Assembly (NCBI RefSeq): GCF_000149955.1
Contig: NC_030990.1
Span: 4,639,482 to 4,703,481 of the forward strand
From: Fusarium oxysporum f. sp. lycopersici 4287
Taxonomy: Eukaryota; Ascomycota; Sordariomycetes; Hypocreales; Nectriaceae
Direction: 5' to 3'
Length of the DNA: 64,000 nucleotides
Part shown: in pieces, positions 55,901-64,000 of the stretch
Numbering within the stretch: position 1 is the first letter of the stretch
Layout of the letters: each line of letters starts with the position of its first letter
Notes under the pieces: model-generated
The model's database searches: none
The model's input: the letters and a program-made list of their open reading frames with translations, nothing else
Told to the model about the DNA's origin: nothing
Program-made: the position numbers and the translations under genes

Positions 55901-56937
55901 GAGGGCTGCCTTTTAGCACAGTGGGACCTAAAGACTGGCTTTGATGGAGGAATGGAGGGATCCTTTTTAGGGTGCTTGGAACAGTCTTGATTTTTTCTCT
56001 CTTTTCTTTCAGCTGAAGAAATCGTATCTCTTACTAAATCGTTAGGTATTAAGTTCGTCTATGGACTTCGGACAATTTCCTATTCGGCCGGCAAGCCGGA
56101 AACAACACCCCTGTATCGCTCCCGTGCTGGAGAGCGGGCCGGTGCGAAGGAGAGACCAAAATTTAACTAACTGCCGAAAACCCACACTTTTCTCTCAAGC
56201 ATTTCCATTTCCAGGAGGTGGTATCGGAGCCTGGAGATGAAGGGGACATTCATGGGTCCTAAAAAAAGACCTGCATTCTGAGTAGAGATGGATTAAGCAG
56301 TGAGGNNNNNNNNNNNNNNNNNNNNNNNNNNNNNNNNNNNNNNNNNNNNNNNNNNNNNNNNNNNNNNNNNNNNNNNNNNNNNNNNNNNNNNNNNNNNNNN
56401 NNNNNNNNNNNNNNNNNNNNNNNNNNNNNNNNNNNNNNNNNNNNNNNNNNNNNNNNNNNNNNNNNNNNNNNNNNNNNNNNNNNNNNNNNNNNNNNNNNNN
56501 NNNNNNNNNNNNNNNNNNNNNNNNNNNNNNNNNNNNNNNNNNNNNNNNNNNNNNNNNNNNNNNNNNNNNGCCTGTCAAAACAGCATGATTTGATGATAGG
56601 CTTTCATACGAGCGCTTCAAAACTTTAAATTGTCTCTGCCGCTTTCTTATTCGTGGGACCTTATGTCTTCCCGCTCTATCTATTTGAATGTGCTCCGGAC
56701 AACCTTGTGATAAATGGCAACATTTGAGACATTGAGCTCACGGGAAGTCTCGACGCCCTCTGTTGTGTGAATGTTTTGGTGAGCCGAGGTACGGTATAGC
56801 TAACCAAGAGAAAAGAGGAAAGAATACAGAATCCCATTGGCTGGCATACTATCATGGTGGAGGAAGGAGAAAGAGGAACAATATTCATGTGATGGCGAAA
56901 ACAGTTATTTAAACTGAATGTTTTCAGCTGAAAGATA
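55901..56937. other. Divergent intergenic region with assembly gap
   Basis: Contains the promoter sides of the iaaM-like relic and the amidase, a CGG/CCG-rich patch (cggccggcaagccgg, about 56087-56101) of the sort bound by Zn2Cys6 regulators, and 264 unknown bases. Confidence 0.5.
56306..56569. other. Assembly gap (264 N)
   Basis: Run of N; content unknown. ORFs spanning it are artefacts. Confidence 1.
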
Positions 56938-58902
56938 ATGGTGCCATTCCACAGCAAGCTCAGCATCATGGATTCCAAGTACGTGCCTGCAATGCTCTGT
57001 CTTATGGTCGTAGCAGCCCTCGCCGTTTTGAGCGCTTTATCTTTCTTGTTTTTCCTGCATAATCAAGACCAGATCTTCTCAGTTGATGACTCACAGTATC
57101 TCGCAGTCACCTCTGATGTTATCTCTTCTGTCTCATACTCCTCGGATCCTGCTCAGGGACCTGTTACCTACATCTCTGGTCTACTTGCTAGTACCACTGC
57201 TGATGAGCTTGAAGATGTCATCAAAAGCTCTTTGGAGCAAGATGATGTTTTCTCGGAGGCTTTCCTCGCAACTATTCTTGTCAGTGCGGGCGATGAAGGG
57301 GATCTTGATTCCTCAGTCGTGAGCTACCTCAATAGCCTCAATGCCACTGTCATCTACGGAGGAAAGGGTGGCCCTAGTCTCTGCGGCAATTCTACCTTGA
57401 CTCCATGCCCCATGTTTGGCCTTGCAGATGGCGATAGTCTCAGCCTTAGCAAAGTCTTCCGCTTGTATGTTGATACCTACAGGACTTTCGTGGTTGGCAC
57501 ATATGAAGCGGGAGATGGCTATCGCACTTTGACTTATTCCAATTCGGAATGGGGCGCTCCATCTATCCCTGTCCCCTCAAGACTTTACAGTGTTGAAGAT
57601 GACAGACCTCTCGCTGGGAAGCGAATTGGTGTCAAAGATGTCTACGATCTGGAAGGCATACAGACCACGGGTAGGAGTCTAGCTTACTCTTCTATTCACC
57701 CAGAAGCCGATACGACAGCTCCAGCCCTCCAGCGTATAATTGATCAGGGCGGAATAGTTGTTGGCAAGCAGAGAACAGCCCAATCCGCCTCACCTCAGAG
57801 CCCTTGGGATTGGAACGACGCGTTCTATCCTGGCAATCCCCGCGGCGATAGGTTCCTGACATGTTCTGCATCCTCTACTGGAAGTGCCTGCTCTATCACT
57901 GCATATGACTGGCTTGACTTTGCCATCGGTACCGACACCGGCAAGTCTATCAGAGAGCCTGCTGCCGTTGCTGGCATCTTCGGTAACAGGCCTTCTCAGG
58001 GAATGATTGTCATGGACAACATCATCACAAATGCTTGCAGCACGGATACTGCTGGTGTCTTTGCACGCGATCCTGTTGCTTGGGCCAAGTTCGCAAAGGC
58101 CTGGTACGATCCTTCGCTTCATCAAGACACCTCGATCAATGGATTACCTGCGTTGTCAGTTCCTGATGCACAGACATTTCCCAACCGTCTTCTCTATCCT
58201 GTCGACCATCTACCGATGCAGAACCCAGCTGCTGAAGCTATTCTGCAGAAGTTTCTGGATGATGTGACAGATGCTGTTGGTATCACCGTCGACAAGATCA
58301 ACTTGACGCAGACCATAGAGAAGACCGTGGATCGACCACTACAGGGCATGCTTGACGATCTTACTGTTCTCTGGACCCACAACCTGATCACTGAGACGGC
58401 CGAGCCACTGACTTCCAACCCTTCTATCAATGAGCTTTATCGCTCATTCTTCCGCGATGCATTCGCAGACGATAGTAGCTACAAGTCTGCAATGGAAAAC
58501 CGCACTCGCGATGCAGCTCTTTGGCACAAACAAGTACTCTTCTCGACAAACAGCTCTTGCTCCGAGTCCATCCTGCTCTATGACATTGGCACAAGTGGTC
58601 TTCCATCCTTTCGCGAAGAGGGCCTGAATGACTCATCAGGAGCTGCATCCCCTGTCGATCCCCGAGGTCCCGAATCGGTATCGACTGTTTCATCTTACTT
58701 TGGGGACGTCGATATCACGGTTCCCATTGGGCAGATTACCTACCAGAGCAACCTCACGTTCCAGGAGGAGGTCATGCCAGTCACTGTTAATATGGTTGCT
58801 AAGAGAGGATGCGACTTTGTGCTGTTCAACCTGATTAATAAGCTGGTTTCTGAAGGTGTATTGAGTTCTGTGAATACAGGAAAGCAGGCTTTCCAGGAAT
58901 AA
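56938..58902 (+). CDS. Membrane-anchored amidase-signature hydrolase
   Basis: An intronless ORF of 654 residues (a second ATG at 56968 would remove 10). An N-terminal membrane helix (about residues 16-40) is followed by a ~180-residue domain of the kind found before the catalytic part in some fungal amidases (Arp1 N-terminal type). The amidase-signature fold begins near 215. The Ser-cisSer-Lys triad maps to K233 (GVKDVYD), S313 (ASSTGS) and S337 (GTDTGKSIR), with spacing as in FAAH-type enzymes; GGS reads GKS. It hydrolyses amide bonds. Since the divergent neighbour is iaaM-like, indole-3-acetamide is a candidate substrate, but this protein is longer than bacterial IaaH and the link is inference. 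Confidence 0.85.
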   Translation: MVPFHSKLSIMDSKYVPAMLCLMVVAALAVLSALSFLFFLHNQDQIFSVDDSQYLAVTSDVISSVSYSSDPAQGPVTYISGLLASTTADELEDVIKSSLEQDDVFSEAFLATILVSAGDEGDLDSSVVSYLNSLNATVIYGGKGGPSLCGNSTLTPCPMFGLADGDSLSLSKVFRLYVDTYRTFVVGTYEAGDGYRTLTYSNSEWGAPSIPVPSRLYSVEDDRPLAGKRIGVKDVYDLEGIQTTGRSLAYSSIHPEADTTAPALQRIIDQGGIVVGKQRTAQSASPQSPWDWNDAFYPGNPRGDRFLTCSASSTGSACSITAYDWLDFAIGTDTGKSIREPAAVAGIFGNRPSQGMIVMDNIITNACSTDTAGVFARDPVAWAKFAKAWYDPSLHQDTSINGLPALSVPDAQTFPNRLLYPVDHLPMQNPAAEAILQKFLDDVTDAVGITVDKINLTQTIEKTVDRPLQGMLDDLTVLWTHNLITETAEPLTSNPSINELYRSFFRDAFADDSSYKSAMENRTRDAALWHKQVLFSTNSSCSESILLYDIGTSGLPSFREEGLNDSSGAASPVDPRGPESVSTVSSYFGDVDITVPIGQITYQSNLTFQEEVMPVTVNMVAKRGCDFVLFNLINKLVSEGVLSSVNTGKQAFQE

Positions 58903-59021
58903 GCACCTTAAGCCACCTTTACCATAGAGAGTTTCCCTACAGACAAAAACTTCAATTTCTCCCAAAGATGTCGTCCCTTTATTAAAAATCTCCCATGTGA
59001 CTTGTGTATCTGACTGAGTGT

Positions 59022-59486
59022 CTAGTCAATGACCTCAAACTCGATAGCCTCAACTGGACATAGTTTAATCGGTGGTCCGCTCGGCTCTTCACCTCGTTCC
59101 GGAGGCTCAAACTGGCCTGGCGGCGCGAACACATCTTCTTCCCTGCCGTATCGCCACCGCCTGATACTCTCGTTGTCCCGAACTTCCAAGAGATAAGTAT
59201 GACCTGGCGTGAAGCATCTCTCACCTTCTATTGCGTATGCCCGCATAAGCCTGTATGTAAAGTGTGAATGGGACCTCCGGCTCCAAAGTGCAGTAATGTT
59301 TGTCATCAGAACCTCCAAGCTCAGAACTGAATCTTGCACGTTTCGGTCCCTTGGTCCGTTCCAGCTGAAGAGGGATACCTGCTGTCAGGTCTGTGTGATG
59401 GGTTCTGGGGCATGCAATATTGGCGTGACTGATAGAGAAGGCGGCGGCTTAGTACGGCAAGCAAAATTTGGTGGGTTTATAGCCAT
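59022..59486 (-). CDS. Hypothetical protein with in-frame stop or cryptic 48-nt intron
   Basis: One frame runs from the ATG at 59486 (MAINPPNF) to the stop at 59022, broken by TGA at 59385-59387. Downstream it reads VSLFSWNGPRDRNVQDSVLSLEVL, HFTYRLMRAYAIEG, FTPGHTYLLEVRD, RRWRYGREEDVFAPPGQFEPP. This has the look of a conserved Fusarium-type hypothetical family, though no function is known. The stop could be a nonsense mutation, or it could be removed by a phase-0 48-nt intron (GTCACG...CTGACAG, about 59384-59431) with a weak donor. The 105-residue downstream part alone has no early ATG except at MTNITALW. Confidence 0.5.
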
Positions 59487-59943
59487 TAAGAGGTATACAG
59501 ACTTATGCAATGTTCCTCAGGAAGTACTAAACACGGATTTATCTGATTTGTTTCCTTCGATCTTCGAAGCGATGAGCAGCAACGAGGGGCCTGTAGGCAA
59601 AAGTTGGGAGACGTAAGCAGGAGAGGAATTAATTGGGTTCCGTTTAATGCGATACCTAAGGGGACGGTATCTGATGAGAACAGAACTAGGGTATTTGGCA
59701 ATATTATCCAAGGAGGCGAGGCTAAAGGACTGTGTAGTAATTATCGCCAAGGGGCAGATACCATTTACTCTAAATTAGACAAGCGCGAACGAGTTTATGT
59801 TCATAGGTAAGGCTTATATTTATAAAACAACATATAGCGAACTATCAAGAGGGAAAGACTGCGACGTTTAACTCATCAAGATTAGATAGCTAGAGCCTTG
59901 TTTATATAGTTTTATTCCTACCCTCACTTAACAAAAGAAACTT
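59487..59943. other. Intergenic
   Basis: No gene recognised; AT-rich toward 59900. Confidence 0.5.
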
Positions 59944-61226
59944 CTAGGCATACTCACGTTTAGAATAGTCTTGGGCAACATAGCGCTGGCTCAACTCCAC
60001 TCCATCAACTGCCCCAAAGAGCTGAAACGGAGCATAGTCAGCAGAAGTCTCGATAGACCGTCACAAAGAAGTCAGAGATTGGGGTTTAGACGCACCTTCT
60101 TTATGTCTCCGTAAATGCCGAACTGCACTGCCGTCATGCCACTAACCATAACTGCGCGTGCTTGCATACCTGTGTAAGCACCGCGCAGTCCAAGCTCGGA
60201 AGCAATGCGGAATAAGCGGCGTGTTGTGCTTTCATCCCTACCTGCCTTTTCCTTGTTGATTCTACTCAACATTGTATCGGCCGGTTGAGAGACAACTGCC
60301 GCTGCCAATCCAGCGACAAGCCCAGCCCCAAGGTTGATACCAGTAACTCCCATCGAGGATAGTTCTTTCTTATCTACAACACTATAGGCCGTCTGGATAG
60401 CTTTTTCGTAGACTAGAAATGTCGCCATGGTATAGGGAATCCTAAGATGGCCGTTCAGATTAGCAGCCAGGTATATATCGAGCCCAGAGACCGGATTTGG
60501 TCTGGACGCACGTACTGTTTGAGTAGGATAGGGCTCAGGCCAGAGTAGAGGCCGCCGATACCCTCTTCTCTTGCTAGCTTAGCGAGGGCGCTTATGCTGT
60601 CAGTGGCATAGCTAGGCTGAGATACAAGTCGTATTCGAACAGACTCGAACGGGCAAAGTGCGATATCGCCGAGGAACTCGGCCGCAGCGGCTGAGCCAAG
60701 ATATACAGCATTTCGGTGATTGGCAGCAGTTGATTGTCCGAGATAGTCTACTGCACGAGCCTTGAAAAATTCATAACCGCCAAACTTGAAAGCACCCTGG
60801 AGGCAGTAGCCGGTGATTGTCGGACCTAACCCCGTAAGGAGAGCTCCTGGTCCTTCAGCTGAAACTATACGTCGTGCACTCTTGGAAAGACTGCTGCTGT
60901 ATGTAAGTGGGTCGAGCTGGATCCTTGTTTTAACCCTGTGCATGGGATAAGAGTCAGCGACCATACCGTTCGTTGTAGGGCAGACCAATGCCACGGCCAC
61001 CATTGCAATGTTTTGTAGTGGTGGGTTACTTACACATCAACGGGAGTAAGGACGGCATGAGTGAAAGAACAACAGAAAGCGCCAGCGAGAGCGTATCTTG
61101 CGTAAAGAGATAGGCTTGTTAAATTTTCACTTGTTGCAGCGGCCATGAGCTTTTCCTTGGTTGGCAGGATTTTGTCTTTAGCAGCGCTGATTGCTTCTGC
61201 GGGACTTGGTGCATGATTGACGAATT
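59944..61226 (-). CDS. Mitochondrial phosphate-carrier-like protein (Pic2/Mir1 type)
   Basis: Exons (minus): about 61034-61226 (start unresolved), 60516-60935, 60096-60441 and 59944-60021, about 340 residues. Three carrier repeats are visible by their signatures: PVDVVKTRIQ, PFESVRIRLV and PADTMLSRINK. Each is followed by a second helix (LQGAFKFGGYEFFK, KQIPYTMATFLVYEK, GMTAVQFGIYGDIKK). This composition matches mitochondrial phosphate carriers, which import Pi (and, for Pic2, copper) across the inner membrane. No in-frame ATG precedes HAPSPAEAISAAKDKI; an upstream mini-exon or a lost start must be assumed. Two substitutions relative to the usual P-x-[DE]-x-x-[KR] motif occur: repeat 2 has E at the acidic site and R at the basic site. 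Confidence 0.8.
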
Positions 61227-61304
61227 GGAAGCTACTGATAAGAATGAGCAAATGGACCAAAGAGAAAGAAGACAGGCTGCAATCGCCGTGTATTTAAAGG
61301 GTAA

Positions 61305-61550
61305 TTAAAGCCACCACCACCTTCTCGAGCTTTTGTTCTTCAGCTCAATCAATTCGTCGGCCATGGCCTTTTGTTGCTGCTCGCTCAAACTGTTTCCCGC
61401 TGCATTCAGAACCTTTAAGTGCTCCTTCTTCAGCTTATCGAATTCCGCGTCTAACTCTTTGCGCCACGGATATAATACGAAAACCTGGAATCCCAGGGCA
61501 GAACTGGCCACGAAGAAATTGGTCAGGGATATAGCGCGTGTAAGTTTCAT
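61305..61550 (-). CDS. Small single-pass membrane protein with coiled-coil tail
   Basis: 81 residues. An N-terminal hydrophobic helix (SLTNFFVASSALGFQVFVLYPW) is followed by a charged helical segment (KELDAEFDKLKKEHLKVL, then SEQQQKAMADELIELKNK) and a basic-aromatic end. The layout resembles small mitochondrial inner-membrane proteins, but I do not recognise the family. It lies upstream of the phosphate carrier on the same strand, about 80 nt away, so shared regulation or a mis-joined gene model is possible. Confidence 0.5.
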   Translation of the reverse strand: MKLTRAISLTNFFVASSALGFQVFVLYPWRKELDAEFDKLKKEHLKVLNAAGNSLSEQQQKAMADELIELKNKSSRRWWWL

Positions 61551-62947
61551 TGCGGCTTGTAACGTAGGGAAGGCGTCGAGTAAGGCTTTTAACTGTGTAT
61601 CGGGCTGGCAGATACTTAGCAGTGAAGAGGACGGGGCGGGTTGAAGGCTGGAGCTTACGAAAATGAACCTGTATTAGTGGGGAAACAAAAGCATCAGGGG
61701 TTACAGTGCCAGGAAGAAAAATACAGAAGAGAAGAGTACGTGGAATCCGTTGGCGGGGGGTTTCGAGAGAGGCTGTCTTTTTATTGACATGTGAAGCGAC
61801 ATGTGACCTGGCTCCAGTTTGTCGGTAAAGAACATTTTAGCCCAGATAAGAGAGGGCCAACTGTCAGTTTGACAGGCAACCCCACAAGTTCATGCTTGCC
61901 TTGGATAAATTCCACGTGTCGGCTGTGTTGTATCATGCATATTGGTTGAGCCTTTGACAGTAACCATACTGTTCGGATAACCAACTATCTTGGACTGGTT
62001 TAGAAAAACCTTACAAGGTAAAATTCTAACAAGTTTTTCTTGTCACAGTTCAGGCCTATAATTATCAGAGGAGCTTTTTAGGGAAGCTTCTAAGCGAGTA
62101 TCCCTTGTTCGACTGCTTGGGGGATGATGTTGGACAGGAGGAGCTCTCTGTGTACAATGAATGTACAATACAGCGGGATAGGTCGCAAAGCGGCTGGAGC
62201 GTTCTATGGCCATCGTATGATTCTGAGAGAGGAGTGGAGTAAAGTAAGAACTGGACCTAACTACAAAGAGCGATGCCGTGAGAAAAAGGAGTCTCGCTTG
62301 GAGAAAACCGGAAACCTTATTTCTTCAGGCAATAAACACGGGGCTTTGAAGTACCGAGTCTGCAAGTGAAGTGGCTCTGCCTAGCGTATACCCACAGGGA
62401 CTACCGAATTTCCTGAGTTGGAGCGGTATCCGTATACCTTTACTGAATGACATTTTGTTTAAAGTTTGCCCACAAGGCGCTATTGGGAGGATGCTGTTAA
62501 ACTAGAAGGTGATATCTTAATTGTCTCTAGTTATGGAACCTGCTGTATTTTCTAGATCTGTAAGATACTAATCCTAATTGATTTAATTAATTATATAGTC
62601 CCTCTTATCTTAGGAATGCAGCTCGTTTTCGGGAAACGCGGTGCTCAAGTAGCCTTTGCCGTTTAACAGATGCCAGTGCATGGCCCTTTATAAACCCTTG
62701 TTATTAAAATTACAACTGGATATGCCGACGCCGATTTATCCGATGTGCTGTTAAGCTTCAAGAAGGGGATTTAAGCTTCTGGAACCTATATACATCTTAA
62801 AAATACGAGAATTTTAATAATAGTATAAAGTATATACTCTAAACAATTATATATCAGGAGAGCATATTTTCTGCTGTAACTTTCACATTTCACATCTGTT
62901 GTCCTACCTCATTCTGGTGTCTCTCCCCCCTCCCAAACTACCTCAAG
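61551..62947. other. Intergenic, AT-rich right half
   Basis: No convincing gene. 62480-62880 is AT-rich with frequent taa/tta words, perhaps decayed repeat DNA. The 62124-62369 ORF lacks family content. Confidence 0.45.
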
Positions 62948-64000
62948 ATGGTCCACCAGTACTGGCTGGTAGCGCTACCCATCCTGGTGCTGGATGCTGC
63001 ACAAGGCGTTGTTGCAATTCCCGGAAGCCACGCAAGGAAACCGAACCCATCGCCTCCTGGACTGCATGTTCTGCCTCTGAGTGAAGATAATTCAGATGAC
63101 TATCATTCATGGATTGCTGAAGTTGCAGCTGGCACTCCCTCCCAGAAAATGAAGCTGAATTTGGACATAGCCAAATCGACAACATGTATGAGCTTCTAGT
63201 CAACAACCAATATTCTTTTCACTGACAATTCTAGGGTTTATTTCCGACAAGACCTTTGCGGAATGTGATGGCTGCAATGATGGATACTACCAACTCAACA
63301 AATCCAAGACCTCGTCCCCAATTCTGGGCCATACTGCAGTCTCCTATGGCGATCCAACGACATATCCGCCAAGTAACCAGACCTTTGATCTTGATTTTCA
63401 CAAGGACACATTTAACATTGCCGGCGTCAGCATTCCTAAGCAAGTCTTTGGTCTTTTCAACCCTTACAAGGATGAGTTCTCCGGAATTGGTGGGCTTGCA
63501 CTTGGCCCCAATGTGGAACATGGATATGCGCCGGGGAAGATATACAGCTCGTTCTTGGATAACCTCGTTGCCAACAAAAAGATTGCCAGCCGTACTTACA
63601 GTGTTGACCTACACGAGCACGGCTCCAAGCCAGGCAAGTCCTTCTGTTGTGCGAACAGACTATTCCACTAACGCTCTGTCGGATAACAGCTTCAATTATT
63701 CTTGGTGGCATTGACACGGGTAAATTCAAGGGCAAACTTGTGAAAAGGCCGCTGGTGAAGGATGAGCTTGGCACATTTGGGCAAGTACTCAAGTCTACCT
63801 TTCGAGAAGAAGGTGATCTAACCTTGAATATTTAGACCTTCAATTGTTCTCACAGGCCTCCGCCAGACTGTCCCCAAAGGAAAGAACCACGCTAGTGAAG
63901 TGACAAGCTACGAAGTTCACAAGAACGACTCGGTCTTCCTCCTCGACAGCTCGAATCAGTACCTCCGATTCCGCCATTCCTTTGTCGATCCTCTTTACAA
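62948..64000 (+). CDS. Pepsin-like aspartic peptidase homologue with degenerate catalytic motifs (3' end outside window)
   Basis: Proposed exons 62948-63186, 63236-63632 (GC donor), about 63691-63811 and about 63856 onward. A signal peptide (LVALPILVLDAAQGVVA) is followed by SWIAEVAAGTPSQKMKLNLD. This matches the first lobe of A1 peptidases up to the catalytic Asp, D73, but the motif reads DIAKS instead of DTGSS. The second motif reads LLDSSNQ instead of LLDSGTT. Other family blocks are intact (GIGGLALGP, SIILGGIDTGKFKG, AECDGCN). Both Asp residues are kept while the flanking Thr-Gly/Ser-Gly are lost, so activity is doubtful. It is possibly a secreted pseudo-peptidase. The window ends inside the gene. 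Confidence 0.75.

Noticed and set aside
56195..56620. ORFs spanning the N run
   Set aside because: Artefacts of translating unknown bases.
1..64000. CRISPR array, bacterial operons, ribosome binding sites
   Set aside because: The window is clearly fungal nuclear DNA; no regularly spaced repeats were seen.

Overview
This window is filamentous-fungal nuclear DNA. The genes are short-exon genes with GT-AG introns of about 45-85 nt. Several families are typical of Pezizomycotina: Zn2Cys6 regulators, fungal rhodopsin-like (SAT4/CFEM-type) membrane proteins, RTA1-like proteins, NmrA-like proteins and an HXXXD acyltransferase. The mix (cutinase relic, tryptophan-monooxygenase relic, small cysteine-rich secreted proteins) suggests a plant-associated Sordariomycete, possibly Fusarium-like; the genus is inference. 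No rRNA, tRNA or CRISPR array was recognised. There is one assembly gap (Ns, 56306-56569).

Layout. 0.6-10.1 kb: an 8-Cys small secreted protein, a CorA-like relic, a Zn2Cys6 regulator, a second regulator combining a C2H2 finger with a Zn2Cys6 cluster, divergent from a carotenoid/stilbene-cleaving oxygenase, and a 10-Cys secreted protein. 11.9-18.6 kb is a gene graveyard: a helicase fragment abutting a cutinase fragment, an NmrA-like gene with an apparent internal deletion, an FAD-monooxygenase relic and a broken AAA ATPase, with one intact orphan gene (14924-15886). 18.7-25.1 kb: a rhodopsin-like protein, an HXXXD acyltransferase, a tetraspan protein and an aegerolysin/ET79-like protein. 26.1 kb holds a relic of a second acyltransferase. 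28.2-31.5 kb: two rhodopsin-like paralogues sharing intron positions. 32.2-37.2 kb: an FAD monooxygenase, a secreted intradiol dioxygenase and an orphan helical protein. 38.0-42.6 kb: a Zn2Cys6 regulator with a frameshifted zinc cluster, a truncated hydrolase and an RTA1-like protein.

43.6-50.7 kb is the most striking part. A kelch-repeat membrane protein gene is interrupted by a complete Ty1/copia retrotransposon (45261-50455). The two 206-bp LTRs look identical and the element is flanked by a CGAAG target duplication. The original 91-residue C-terminal tail of the kelch protein now lies beyond the right LTR, and the host ORF stops on a codon supplied by the left LTR. Gag and pol are in one frame, separated by a single UGA.

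50.9-64 kb: a fourth rhodopsin-like gene, a broken tryptophan 2-monooxygenase (iaaM-like) divergent from an intact membrane-anchored amidase, a small protein gene with an in-frame stop or cryptic intron, a mitochondrial phosphate-carrier-like gene, a small membrane protein, and the 5' part of a pepsin-like protein whose two catalytic motifs are both degenerate.

Exon boundaries were worked out by eye from splice consensus and reading frame. They are proposals, not transcript-supported.
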